DNA from: JAFDZO01 sp044226845
Lineage (GTDB): Bacteria > Bacteroidota > Ignavibacteria > Tepidaquicellales > Tepidaquicellaceae
Direction: 5' to 3'
DNA: 64,000 bases
Assembly (NCBI GenBank): GCA_044226845.1
Contig: JBGAGG010000003.1
Span: 248,001 to 312,000 of the forward strand
Numbering within the stretch: position 1 is the stretch's first letter; the number at the start of each line of letters is the position of its first letter. The notes beneath the pieces were generated by a model, which was not told the origin of the DNA, searched no databases, and saw nothing but the letters and a program-made list of their open reading frames with translations. Shown piece by piece: positions 54,391 to 63,334 of the stretch. A program made the position numbers and the translations under genes.

Positions 54391-54672
54391 TTACTCTACT
54401 ATTCCTTTCAACATTTTATGCTTATTATTATCTTCCTCTTCTAAATCAAAATCGTTTTGTAAACCAAGCCAGAATTTTGCGGAATTTCCTATATATTTAG
54501 ACAACCGCAATGTTGTATCTGCGGATACTCCCCTATTACATTTTATAATTTCTGAAATTCTCGTCTGAGGAATACAAATATCCTTTGAAAGTTTATATGC
54601 AGTTATATCCAACGGAATTAAAAATTCTTCCTTAAGTATTTCCCCGGGATGTATATTTATTATCCTTTTCAA
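54391..54672 (-). CDS. HigA-like antitoxin (XRE family), apparently without partner
   Basis: The protein has 93 residues. NIHPGEILKEEFLIPLDIT and SEIIKCNRGVSADTTLRLSKY match the HigA/VapI addiction-module family with its helix-turn-helix. HigA represses its own operon and blocks the HigB mRNA-cutting toxin. HigB normally lies directly upstream on the same strand, but only 43 bases separate this gene from the next one (54716), and nothing toxin-like fits downstream. It may be an orphan or a remnant, or a stand-alone repressor. Confidence 0.88.
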   Translation of the reverse strand: MKRIINIHPGEILKEEFLIPLDITAYKLSKDICIPQTRISEIIKCNRGVSADTTLRLSKYIGNSAKFWLGLQNDFDLEEEDNNKHKMLKGIVE

Positions 54673-54715
54673 TTATACAAAAACAGAGTTAATACTAAAC
54701 AGAATTATATCAAAT

Positions 54716-56053
54716 TTATTTTGTTTTATTTCCGATTGGTCGCGGAGCAATGACGGTATCTGCCTTGGTTACAAAGTAGCTGGCATTTACCTGTACATCG
54801 AAGTTTTTTAATATTTTATTGGTAGGTACAGAGCAATAATCATCTAAATTGCCGAACGGCGAAAACTTCTGAACCGTCCATTTGTATGCAGTACCCTTCT
54901 TCAGATTAAAGCCGTACTTTGATAGATCAGGATAAGTGAACGTTTCAGTGTTATTATAAATCCACACACTGTAAACAAAATTTCCTTCTGGCACAAACTG
55001 ATAACAGTACACTCCCGGAGTAGTTGTATTACCTTTTGCAAAAAACTGAGTGGTGGAATCTACATTGGCAGAATTCAGCGGCGGATTTAATAAAGCAATC
55101 TCCGGAATTCCGTTAAATGTAATAATTGAATTCTCCGGCATGTATGCATTATTTATAATATAGCTGTCAGATGTATATGGATTATACGTTGTCATGTGCA
55201 TACGGTTAGTCGAAAAAATCTTCGGCACTACAAAATCATAAGTTCCGCGGAAATTATAATTTTCAAGCGCCATGTCCGAGTTTGTATTTCCTGCCAGACT
55301 GAAATATATATTATTATCTGAAGTAGAGCTGTAATTAAAATTCCTTACATTCACAATTCCTTCATCGGGATTTGCAGAGTAAAACGATGCCGAATCAAAC
55401 GTAGTATTTATAATTCTGTTTGTATCTATATAAAAACTTCTTTCTGCGTATGAATCATACGATCTGATAAGAAAAGGCTGGAAAGGATTTCTTGTATAAG
55501 TCATCAAAATAAGCTTGCCGAACAATGTCTGCTTATTCCCTTCCCATGTTATCGGCACTCTTGCAGAAACGGTATCTCTTATACTATAGTTATAGCTGAA
55601 TGTAATAATATCCTCTGATGTAAACTGTATAAGCAAAGATTTATCAGCAGGGATTAAAGGGTACTTAATAAAAAACTCGCCTTCTTTGTAATTAGTATTA
55701 TCGCTGTATGTATTATAGGTAAGATTCGGATTATTTGCGTTAAGGTTTTGGTATACGTTAATAGTGGAGTCACCGTCTTTTTTTACAATAAGACTTATCG
55801 GATACGAAATATTTGCAAGCGAGAAAAACCCGTCGCCTAATGTCGTTGTATAGTTTGTCGGCGAGGCATAAACTTTCACTCCGGGAAACGGATAGCCTTT
55901 TATATCATATACATGTCCTGAAATTACAGTACCGTTATTATGAATAGTCGTATCGGGCTTAGTGATAGGATTGCAGGATGTAACCGTCACGGAATAAAAC
56001 GCCGCTGCGAGCAGAAAAATAGAAACAAAAAAGTATGGTAATATTCGCGTCAA
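54716..56053 (-). CDS. Lipoprotein with carboxypeptidase regulatory-like domain
   Basis: The protein has 445 residues. The signal sequence ends in a lipobox-like VTSCNP. Near residues 43-95 is a carboxypeptidase-regulatory-like (CarboxypepD_reg) beta sandwich: GHVYDIKGYPFPGVKVYASP and LGDGFFSLANISYPI. The remaining 340 residues have no recognised domain and look beta-rich; TAYKWTVQKFSPFGNL resembles fibronectin-type ends. Likely exposed on the outer membrane. It lies immediately upstream of the HigA-like gene on the same strand. Confidence 0.72.
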   Translation of the reverse strand: MTRILPYFFVSIFLLAAAFYSVTVTSCNPITKPDTTIHNNGTVISGHVYDIKGYPFPGVKVYASPTNYTTTLGDGFFSLANISYPISLIVKKDGDSTINVYQNLNANNPNLTYNTYSDNTNYKEGEFFIKYPLIPADKSLLIQFTSEDIITFSYNYSIRDTVSARVPITWEGNKQTLFGKLILMTYTRNPFQPFLIRSYDSYAERSFYIDTNRIINTTFDSASFYSANPDEGIVNVRNFNYSSTSDNNIYFSLAGNTNSDMALENYNFRGTYDFVVPKIFSTNRMHMTTYNPYTSDSYIINNAYMPENSIITFNGIPEIALLNPPLNSANVDSTTQFFAKGNTTTPGVYCYQFVPEGNFVYSVWIYNNTETFTYPDLSKYGFNLKKGTAYKWTVQKFSPFGNLDDYCSVPTNKILKNFDVQVNASYFVTKADTVIAPRPIGNKTK

Positions 56054-56156
56054 TTAATGCCTCTTTAATAAATTAAGTTAATCAATATACGAAATGATTG
56101 TAATAGTTTTAATTCAATTTCAATTTTCAAGCTTGTAATTTTTATTTACAAAAAGT

Positions 56157-56366
56157 TTAAAATCTATTGAATTTCGGTTTTAACATTTTCAAAATTTTTT
56201 CTAAATCTTGACGGGTTTTTGACGGATTTTGAAAAAAATGTATTGTTTTTTCAATACCGGAAATTTTTAAATTTGTTCCCGGTGTCGGATTTTCAAAATC
56301 CCGGTATTGTTTTTTCAACACTGCCGTTTTCACTTTTCCGACATTGTTCTTGAATTCAGAATTCAC
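56157..56366 (-). CDS. Small NPT-repeat protein or repeat remnant
   Basis: This is a 69-codon frame. AVLKKQYRDFENPTPG at its centre matches VLKKQYWGMQNPT in the frame at 23886-24008, and the later QNPSKTRQ matches QNPTKIRR there. The start is GTG. The DNA also holds two copies of TTGAAAAAACAATA. I do not recognise the protein. It could be a translated small protein of a repeat family or a decaying repeat; the match across loci is at peptide level and favours some past or present translation. Confidence 0.4.
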   Translation of the reverse strand: MNSEFKNNVGKVKTAVLKKQYRDFENPTPGTNLKISGIEKTIHFFQNPSKTRQDLEKILKMLKPKFNRF

Positions 56367-56386
56367 TTTTCAGTTATCAAATCATT

Positions 56387-56404
56387 GTAACATTATTGTA
56401 GCAT
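56387..56404 (-). promoter_or_regulatory. ATGCTAC-N4-ATGTTAC box
   Basis: On the minus strand this is ATGCTAC, AATA, ATGTTAC, one base from box 3 at 2449. It has the same 11-bp period and lies 334 bases before the start of the gene at 56053. Confidence 0.42.
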
Positions 56405-56504
56405 TTTGTACAACAGTATTAAACTTTATAAACTTTTAACCTTAAAAACTAATACTGCTTCCAATTTAATAGATATACTTCATTATTCCAAGATAATGTT
56501 CCCA

Positions 56505-56519
56505 ATTACTACTAATAGG
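56505..56519 (-). promoter_or_regulatory. 15-mer CCTATTAGTAGTAAT, second copy
   Basis: Reverse complement of ATTACTACTAATAGG. It lies 97 bases before the paired box, against 95 at 2166-2276. Confidence 0.5.
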
Positions 56520-56654
56520 GCGAATTATTAAAAATCTGCTTGACAAACCTTAGATTATTTTGTCTTCGGTAAAATTTGTCAAAGCGTAAAATTTAATTCA
56601 AGAAACCTCCAAATTTGTAACTGTATGTTTAACATTCAATGAGTATTTTGCCTA

Positions 56655-57416
56655 ATGGAAAATCTCAATGCGGAAAAATGCTTAAACTGCGGAACGGTAC
56701 TTGTCGGAAATTTCTGCCACAATTGCGGACAGCAAAAAATTACTCCGGGAATTTCCGTAAAGAATAGTTTGGATGAGTATTTTTATAAATCTATTTATTG
56801 GGAATCCAGCTTTTCATATACCGTAAAAGAATTATTTCTGGCTCCCGGTAACTTTGTACGAAATTTTATTAACGGCAAAAGAAAAGATTATGTAAAGCCC
56901 GTCGGATTTTTTCTGATGACGGTTTCATTTTTTATACTGATGTTTCATTTTTTCAGTGAAGGCCATTTTGCTTATATGAGACCAATACTCATAGGCGATG
57001 AAACACAGGAAATGATTGATGGCAATATTTCTACTAACGACTTCCGGCAATTGCTTATCTCAAGAATGAATTATCTTATGTTTCTTCTGCCTCCTCTATT
57101 AGCGCTGCTTCACACTCTGGTATTCAGAAAAAAAGACGTCCGTTTTGGCGAACGCCTTGCATTCTATCTTTATATTCTTGGTTTCGGCGCATTAGTATCC
57201 GTAATTTTTCTGCCGCTTGCTCTTATTACTCCTGTTATGTGGAATATAAGATTTATTCCTTTGATAGGCTATTATGTATATGCTATCATACAATTCTCAA
57301 AAGTAAATATTGTCCCGGGGATTCTTAAATCACTTATTGTGCTAATAGCAGGAAATGCGCTTTATCTTGGATTAGTAATTTTATTGCTTTGGGGATATCT
57401 TGAGCTTACGCATTGA
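56655..57416 (+). CDS. DUF3667 family membrane protein with zinc-ribbon start
   Basis: The protein has 253 residues. CLNCGTVLVGNFCHNCGQQK is a Cys4 zinc ribbon; the body is YTVKELFLAPGNFVRNFING and RKDYVKPVGFFLMTVSFFIL, typical of DUF3667 proteins of Bacteroidota, with four or five membrane helices. The role is unknown. It stands alone, divergent from the intergenic repeat region. Confidence 0.9.
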   Translation: MENLNAEKCLNCGTVLVGNFCHNCGQQKITPGISVKNSLDEYFYKSIYWESSFSYTVKELFLAPGNFVRNFINGKRKDYVKPVGFFLMTVSFFILMFHFFSEGHFAYMRPILIGDETQEMIDGNISTNDFRQLLISRMNYLMFLLPPLLALLHTLVFRKKDVRFGERLAFYLYILGFGALVSVIFLPLALITPVMWNIRFIPLIGYYVYAIIQFSKVNIVPGILKSLIVLIAGNALYLGLVILLLWGYLELTH

Positions 57417-57557
57417 TTCAGGCAAATTAGAAAGTATACTGGCCTTTTAATCTCTGAAACCTTATAACCCTTAAAAACCTTATAGACTTTACAAACTCAT
57501 TTATAGGTGCTTTTTTTGTAAGTTTTTAAAAATTTTTAAATTAGGTATATTGGCAAA

Positions 57558-58739
57558 GTGAAACGGTATTTTATCCTAATATTTCTTTTCCTCTTTATTA
57601 ATGTTTCTTGCAGTCTTTCTTGCGGACTTTCAAAAGCCACAACTACGGAGCTTGAAAATCTTGTAAACAGCGGAATTACAAATAAATATTTTCCGGGCGC
57701 GCAACTGATAATCGGCACTCCCGATAAAATAATTTTGGAAAAAAATTTCGGAAAATATACTTATGATTCCGATGCACCTGATGTTACAAGCTCAAGCATC
57801 TATGACCTCGCCTCCGTTACGAAAGTTATTGCCACGACTACCGCAATCATGCAATTGTATGATAACGGTAAACTGAATATAAATGATAACGTATGGCTCC
57901 ACATTCCTGAATTTGCAAATAATGGTAAAGAAGATATTAAAATAACTAATCTTCTTCTTCACAATTCAGGACTTAAAGCATGGGTACCTTTTTACAAAAC
58001 CCTTACTACGCGGCAGCAGGTTTTAGATGAGATTTACAACATGACTCCTGATTATAAAACAGGCACTAAATTTGTTTACAGTGATTTGAATGCTGTACTG
58101 CTCGGACTTATAGTTGAAAAAATTTCAGGGATGTCTCTTGATGAATATTGCAGAATTAATATTTTTGAACCGCTTGGAATGAGAAGCACAACATATCTGC
58201 CAAAGGATAACTTGAAAAAACTTGCAGTCCCTACAGAGAACGATTCTTACTGGAGAAACAGATTATTGCAGGGTGAAGTACACGATGAAACAGCTGCAAT
58301 TCTTAATGGTGTATCAGGCAATGCAGGACTTTTCTCAAATGCTAATGACTTATATCTGTTTATGAAAATGATGCTTGAGAAAGGTAAATACTATAATCCT
58401 TATTCAAGAGGACTAAAAGAAGAAAAATTTGCCAATGCAGATGTAATTGGTTTCTTTATAAATAAATGGGAGACAGCTGCTTATAATAACTCACGCGGAC
58501 TCGGTTGGGATACAAAACCTGAACCGACTTCATACAGAACTCCCTGCGGAGAAAAGTTTTCAAATAACTCATTCGGACATACAGGCTACACCGGCACAAG
58601 TGTATGGGCTGATGCAGATAAAAATTTAATAGTAATTTTTTTAACAAACAGAGTCTATCCTTCCCGCGATAACAACGGAATAAGAGAGATAAGACCTGAG
58701 ATACATAATATGGCCGTTGATTTATTAAACGGTAATTAA
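57558..58739 (+). CDS. Class C beta-lactamase-like serine hydrolase
   Basis: The protein has 393 residues from a GTG start at 57558, chosen because it leads directly into a signal peptide (RYFILIFLFLFINVSCSL) with possible lipobox Cys. ASVTK carries Ser86-x-x-Lys89, YSDLN is the Tyr-x-Asn motif, and HTGYTG the third motif. This is the penicillin-binding/AmpC fold, used by carboxypeptidases, esterases and lactamases alike. No residues single out true beta-lactamase activity. Periplasmic or outer-membrane attached. Confidence 0.88.
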   Translation: MKRYFILIFLFLFINVSCSLSCGLSKATTTELENLVNSGITNKYFPGAQLIIGTPDKIILEKNFGKYTYDSDAPDVTSSSIYDLASVTKVIATTTAIMQLYDNGKLNINDNVWLHIPEFANNGKEDIKITNLLLHNSGLKAWVPFYKTLTTRQQVLDEIYNMTPDYKTGTKFVYSDLNAVLLGLIVEKISGMSLDEYCRINIFEPLGMRSTTYLPKDNLKKLAVPTENDSYWRNRLLQGEVHDETAAILNGVSGNAGLFSNANDLYLFMKMMLEKGKYYNPYSRGLKEEKFANADVIGFFINKWETAAYNNSRGLGWDTKPEPTSYRTPCGEKFSNNSFGHTGYTGTSVWADADKNLIVIFLTNRVYPSRDNNGIREIRPEIHNMAVDLLNGN

Positions 58740-58770
58740 TTTTAATAAAAAAAATCAAATATAAAATATA

Positions 58771-60333
58771 ATGTCACACTCAAAATTTAAGAACGAACCG
58801 TTCACAGATTTTACCGATAAAAAAAATAAACAGGCTTTCGAAAAAGCTTTAGATAAAGTAACAGCAAGATTTTCAAAAGAATATCCCGTTGTAATCGGCG
58901 GAGAAAAATTATGGACTGATGATAAGATGCATTCCATCAATCCTTCCAATGAAGATATGGTGCTCGGCACATTTCAGAAAGCGACTGCTGAAATGGCAGT
59001 AAAGGCAATCGAAACTGCTTACGAAACGTTCAAGACATGGAAAGACGTTGCTCCGAAAAAACGCGCTGACTATTTATTCAAAGCAGCTAAGCTAATGAGA
59101 AAAAGAAAACATGAGTTTTCTGCAATGATGGTTTATGAAGTAGGTAAGAACTGGGCAGAAGCAGACGGTGATACAGCGGAAGCAATTGACTTCATGGAAT
59201 TCTACGCACGTGAAATGTTAAGATGGAGCGGCGACCATCCTTTAGTAAAATTACCTGACGAAAAAAATCATTTAGAATATTTACCGCTTGGCGTAGGTGC
59301 AGTTATTCCGCCATGGAATTTCCCGCTAGCAATCTTAGTCGGTATGACAACATCTGCATTCGTAACAGGAAACACAGTTGTATTGAAACCATCAAGCGAC
59401 TCCCCTGCTATCGCGCAGATGTTCTTTGAACTTCTTGAAGAAGTAAAACTTCCTAAAGGTGTTGTAAATTTTGTAACAGGCGGCGGCGGTTCTATCGGAG
59501 ATATAATGGTACAGCATCACTTAACAAGATTTATCTGCTTCACAGGTTCAATGGAAGTCGGTTTAAGAATAAACGAGCTTGCAGCAAAAGCACAGCCGGG
59601 ACAAATCTGGATTAAAAGAGTTGTTGCAGAGATGGGCGGAAAAGATTCAATCGTTGTTGATAAAGAACTGCACAGCTTCAGCGATGCAGTAAAAGGTACA
59701 ATATCTGCTGCATTCGGTTTTCAGGGACAGAAATGTTCAGCTTGCTCAAGAGTTATCGTTCACAAAGATATTTATGATAAGTTCTGTGATGCATTAGCAG
59801 AGAATGTAAAGACGGTAAAAGTTGATAACGCAGTTAACAATCCTCCTATGGGACCTGTTATTAACAAACGCTCACAGGATAATGTTTTAAGATACATAAA
59901 TAAAGCAGTTGAAGAAGGCGGAAAGATAATTGCCGGCGGAAATAAAATTGAAGGCAAAGGATATTTTGTTGAGCCTACAATTATTAAAGACGTTGATAGG
60001 AATGCTACAATTTCACAGGAAGAAATTTTCGGACCTGTACTTGCCGTTCTGAAAGCAAATGACTTTGATGATGCAATAAGCATTGCAAATAATACAATGT
60101 TCGGTTTGACAGGAGCTATCTATACTAAAAACAAAAAGAGACTGCATAAAGGCGCAAAAGAATTTTTTGCAGGCAATTTATATCTGAACAGAAAGTGCAC
60201 GGGCGCATTAGTCGGCGTTCATCCGTTCGGCGGATTTAATATGAGCGGCACTGATTCAAAAGCAGGCGGAAGAGATTATCTAGGTCTATTCATGCAGGCA
60301 AAACTTACAAGCGAAAAGAAAATTAAAAAATAA
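58771..60333 (+). CDS. pruA: L-glutamate gamma-semialdehyde dehydrogenase
   Basis: The protein has 520 residues. GVGAVIPPWNFPLAIL, GNTVVLKPSSDSPAIA, FTGSMEVG and FQGQKCSACSR with catalytic Cys322 define the P5C dehydrogenase branch of aldehyde dehydrogenases. EEIFGPVLAVLKAND and NRKCTGALVGVHPFGG follow as in RocA/PruA enzymes. It oxidises glutamate semialdehyde to glutamate with NAD, the second step of proline and arginine breakdown. In a cell with cyanophycin it could help recover arginine carbon. No proline dehydrogenase is fused or adjacent. Confidence 0.95.
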   Translation: MSHSKFKNEPFTDFTDKKNKQAFEKALDKVTARFSKEYPVVIGGEKLWTDDKMHSINPSNEDMVLGTFQKATAEMAVKAIETAYETFKTWKDVAPKKRADYLFKAAKLMRKRKHEFSAMMVYEVGKNWAEADGDTAEAIDFMEFYAREMLRWSGDHPLVKLPDEKNHLEYLPLGVGAVIPPWNFPLAILVGMTTSAFVTGNTVVLKPSSDSPAIAQMFFELLEEVKLPKGVVNFVTGGGGSIGDIMVQHHLTRFICFTGSMEVGLRINELAAKAQPGQIWIKRVVAEMGGKDSIVVDKELHSFSDAVKGTISAAFGFQGQKCSACSRVIVHKDIYDKFCDALAENVKTVKVDNAVNNPPMGPVINKRSQDNVLRYINKAVEEGGKIIAGGNKIEGKGYFVEPTIIKDVDRNATISQEEIFGPVLAVLKANDFDDAISIANNTMFGLTGAIYTKNKKRLHKGAKEFFAGNLYLNRKCTGALVGVHPFGGFNMSGTDSKAGGRDYLGLFMQAKLTSEKKIKK

Positions 60334-60353
60334 TTTCAGTAATAATTTAACAA

Positions 60354-60617
60354 ATGAACAGAATTAAATTTATTTTAAGTTGTTTTATATTGCTGGCTTT
60401 ATTGAGCTGTGATTCTGTATTTGACAGAGTATCGCAGAAAGTTGAGCAGAAGGTAAATGAAAAAATAGATCAGAAGATAGATGAGACGCTCAATAAAATT
60501 GATACTGCAATGAATAAGATAAGTCTGGACTCTCTTAAAAAGATGGGAAAAGATTTAGATTCAGCATTAGATAAAAACGTAAATAAAATAAAAGAGAAAA
60601 CTAATCAAAAGAAATGA
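60354..60617 (+). CDS. Small coiled-coil lipoprotein
   Basis: The protein has 87 residues. The lipobox is LALLSCDS; the rest is a charged coiled coil (VEQKVNEKIDQKIDETLNK). No enzyme motif. It begins 20 bases after pruA and overlaps the next gene by 4 bases. Perhaps a structural envelope lipoprotein. Confidence 0.72.
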   Translation: MNRIKFILSCFILLALLSCDSVFDRVSQKVEQKVNEKIDQKIDETLNKIDTAMNKISLDSLKKMGKDLDSALDKNVNKIKEKTNQKK

Positions 60618-60859
60618 AATATTTTTTTATTCTGGCAGCATCTGCACTGCTGCTAGCCGGCTGCGGCAAAAGTCAGTTAGAACTTGATAAAGAAAGAATT
60701 CAAAAGGAAGCTGACGAATTAAAAAAGAGAATCGATTCGACGAGCAATTATATTCAGAGAGAAAGAAAAAGTCTGGACAGCAATATGAAGAGCATTGATT
60801 CACTCGGCAAAGAAATTGATGCAACAAAAAAGAAACTCGATAAGCTCGATAAGAAATAA
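60614..60859 (+). CDS. Small coiled-coil lipoprotein
   Basis: The protein has 81 residues. The lipobox is LLLAGCGK; a heptad-like coiled coil follows (ELDKERIQKEADELKKRID). The ATG overlaps the stop of the previous lipoprotein, so the two are translationally coupled. It is 36 bases before sucC. Confidence 0.75.
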   Translation: MKYFFILAASALLLAGCGKSQLELDKERIQKEADELKKRIDSTSNYIQRERKSLDSNMKSIDSLGKEIDATKKKLDKLDKK

Positions 60860-60895
60860 ATTCAGAAAAATAAAAAAAATATCAAATAAAAATAT

Positions 60896-62275
60896 ATGAA
60901 ATTACACGAGTATCAGGCAAAAGAATTACTTCAGAAATACGGAGTTGCAATTCAGGGCGGAGTGCCAATCAAATCAATGGAACACTTCGATGCAGCTGTT
61001 GACACATTAAAATCAAACGGTGTAAGCCAGATAGTGGTGAAGTCACAGATACATGCAGGCGGAAGAGGAAAAGGAACTGTCTATCATAAGCACAACAGAA
61101 ATGAAGTTGCAGTTGAAGGTGGAGTAAAATTCTTCGGCGATAATTTTGAAAAAGCAAAAGACTATGCCGGAAAAGTTTTAGGGAACGTACTTGTTACACA
61201 TCAGACAGGCGCAGAAGGAAAAGAAGTACAGACTCTTTTCATTGCTGAAGGGCTTGATTACAAAAAAGAATTGTATCTTGGTATTTTGCTTGACAGAACA
61301 AATTCAAAAAATGTCATAATGGCATCAACTGAAGGCGGCGTGGAAATCGAAACCGTTGCAGAAGAAACTCCTGAAAAAATTATTAAAGTATGGGTTGACC
61401 CGGGTACCGGACTGGAAGACTTCCAGGCTCGCGAACTTGCTTTCGGTCTCGGACTTACAGGACCTGAGTACAAAGATTTTTTAAAGTTCATTAAAAATCT
61501 TTACAAGGCATACGAAGGAATGGATGCATCGATGGTTGAAATCAATCCTATGATCATCACCAACGACGATAAGATAATGGCGCTTGATGCAAAGGTTACT
61601 CTTGATGACAATGCAACATTCAGACATAAAGATTTTGAAGAGTTAAGAGATTTAAACGAAGAAGATCCGCTTGAAGTTGAAGCATCTAACTTCAATCTTA
61701 ACTATATAAAGCTTGACGGTAATGTTGGCTGTATGGTTAACGGCGCAGGACTTGCAATGGGCACTATGGATTTAATAAAGCTTGCCGGCGGTTCACCTGC
61801 TAACTTCTTAGATGTAGGCGGTACGGCCAGCCCTACTACTGTTGAAAACGGATTCAGAATTATTTTATCTGACCCGAACGTGAAGGCAATTTTGATTAAC
61901 GTATTCGGCGGAATTGTAAGATGTGATCGCGTAGCAAACGGAGTTATTCAGGCAGCGAAAAATATTGATATCAAAGTTCCTGTTGTTGTGAGATTACAGG
62001 GAACTAATGCGAAAGAAGCGAAAGAAATATTAGAGAACTCAGGATTAAATCTTATTCCTGCCAACACTCTTACTGAGGCAGCCGAGAAAGTTAATATGGC
62101 TTTGAAGATGGTTGAAGAAGAAAAAGAAGTTGAAAAAGAAGTTGCAGAATTTGATAACAATGATGCAGAAGAAGTTGACGTTATTGAAGTGATTGAAGTT
62201 GATGTTATAGAAAACGGAACAAACGAAGCCACAGAAAATAATTCTGAAGATAATTCTAATAACAATATTCATTAA
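60896..62275 (+). CDS. sucC: Succinyl-CoA ligase beta subunit with acidic C-terminal tail
   Basis: The protein has 459 residues against about 390 for typical SucC. MKLHEYQAKELLQKYGV, VKSQIHAGGRGKGTVYH, EINPMIIT and LINVFGGIVRCDRVANG form the ATP-grasp and CoA-ligase parts. The last 60 residues are an extra tail rich in Glu, Asp, Val and Asn, coded by GAAGTTGA-like repeats. The enzyme makes ATP or GTP from succinyl-CoA in the TCA cycle with SucD. No sucD follows; instead a GuaB-like gene lies 11 bases downstream. Confidence 0.95.
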   Translation: MKLHEYQAKELLQKYGVAIQGGVPIKSMEHFDAAVDTLKSNGVSQIVVKSQIHAGGRGKGTVYHKHNRNEVAVEGGVKFFGDNFEKAKDYAGKVLGNVLVTHQTGAEGKEVQTLFIAEGLDYKKELYLGILLDRTNSKNVIMASTEGGVEIETVAEETPEKIIKVWVDPGTGLEDFQARELAFGLGLTGPEYKDFLKFIKNLYKAYEGMDASMVEINPMIITNDDKIMALDAKVTLDDNATFRHKDFEELRDLNEEDPLEVEASNFNLNYIKLDGNVGCMVNGAGLAMGTMDLIKLAGGSPANFLDVGGTASPTTVENGFRIILSDPNVKAILINVFGGIVRCDRVANGVIQAAKNIDIKVPVVVRLQGTNAKEAKEILENSGLNLIPANTLTEAAEKVNMALKMVEEEKEVEKEVAEFDNNDAEEVDVIEVIEVDVIENGTNEATENNSEDNSNNNIH

Positions 62276-62286
62276 TAATATAATTA

Positions 62287-63321
62287 ATGTCTTACAAAAA
62301 TATTACAGAGACATATTCATTAACCTACGATGATATATCGTTATTGCCCGACCAGATTTCTGCGGTGGAGTCCCGCGCAAACTGCGATACAAGCGCTGAC
62401 TTCCTTGGAGTGAAACTTGATATTCCAATCATCGGCTCCCCTATGAATACAGTAACAGGCGGACGCATGGCAAAGTCATTGGCAGATTTGAAATGTCTTG
62501 GAGTCATTCACAGGTTTAATACTATTGAAGAGCAGATTGCTGAGTTCGAAGATTATGATTTAAAGGACAGCGAGTTTAAATCAGCGGCCGTAGGCATCAA
62601 TAAAAAAATTGATATCGACCGTCTGAAAAAACTTGCAGACTACGGAATAAAAATAATGTGCGTAGATATTGCAAACGGCGGCTCGAAGATGATTGAAAGT
62701 TATCTGAATGACATTCAGGATATAATTAAGAAGTATGATTTAAAAATCATTGCAGGTAACGTTGCAAGTTATGAGACGACTAAATTTTTAATCGATTTAA
62801 AAGTTGATGCAATCCGTGTCGGTATCGGCAACGGTGCAATGTGCTCGACTTCCATTAAATCAGGAATCGGCATAGGACAGGTTGATGCAATCATCCGCGC
62901 ATTAACTGCGAAAGATGAAATGAAGAGCGATGTAAAAATTATTGCTGACGGCGGAATCAATACTCCCGGCGCTATGTGCAAAGCACTTGCTCTTGGATGT
63001 GATGCAGTTATGTTCGGTCGTGTGCTTGCAGGAACTGAAGAAGCACCGGGCGATGTACTAAAGTATAACAATCAGCTCTGGAAAAAATATTGCGGCAGCG
63101 CATCGTTTGCAGTTAAGCAGGAGAAGAAAAATTATATCGAAGGTGAAGAATCACTGGTAACTTATAAAGGAAGCGTAACGAAAATAATAAGAGATTATCA
63201 GGAAGGTTTGCAGTCATCGATGAGTTATTTGAACTCAAAGACACTTGCTGAGTTTATTATTAATTCCACGTTTGTAAGATTAACGAGTAATTCTTTCAAC
63301 GAAAGAAAACCTCAGGTATAA
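62287..63321 (+). CDS. IMP dehydrogenase/GMP reductase family protein without CBS domains
   Basis: The protein has 344 residues. LTYDDISLLPDQISAVESR, IPIIGSPMNTVTGGRMA and IADGGINTPGAMCKALALG are family blocks; the catalytic loop is RVGIGNGAMCSTS with Cys186. There is no CBS pair, and the stretch before the last block (QEKKNYIEGEESLVTYKG) is short and lacks the Arg-Tyr dyad of IMPDH flaps. That favours GMP reductase, but the loop is unusual for both. It probably acts in guanine nucleotide balance. Confidence 0.82.
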   Translation: MSYKNITETYSLTYDDISLLPDQISAVESRANCDTSADFLGVKLDIPIIGSPMNTVTGGRMAKSLADLKCLGVIHRFNTIEEQIAEFEDYDLKDSEFKSAAVGINKKIDIDRLKKLADYGIKIMCVDIANGGSKMIESYLNDIQDIIKKYDLKIIAGNVASYETTKFLIDLKVDAIRVGIGNGAMCSTSIKSGIGIGQVDAIIRALTAKDEMKSDVKIIADGGINTPGAMCKALALGCDAVMFGRVLAGTEEAPGDVLKYNNQLWKKYCGSASFAVKQEKKNYIEGEESLVTYKGSVTKIIRDYQEGLQSSMSYLNSKTLAEFIINSTFVRLTSNSFNERKPQV

Positions 63322-63334
63322 TTAATTTGAATAA

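Larger units (their letters stand above)
56054..56654. other. Intergenic region with repeat-derived frame and conserved element
   Basis: About 600 bases lie between divergent genes. The left part (56157-56366) holds the NPT repeat frame; the right part holds a reversed copy of the 15-mer (56505-56519) and of the ATGTTAC box (56387-56404) seen at 2166-2466. No normal gene is supported with confidence. Confidence 0.6.

Noticed and set aside
61948..62272. Minus-strand frames rich in Ser, Phe or Asn opposite the sucC tail
   Set aside because: They are the reverse reading of the GAAGTTGA repeat and have no coding support.
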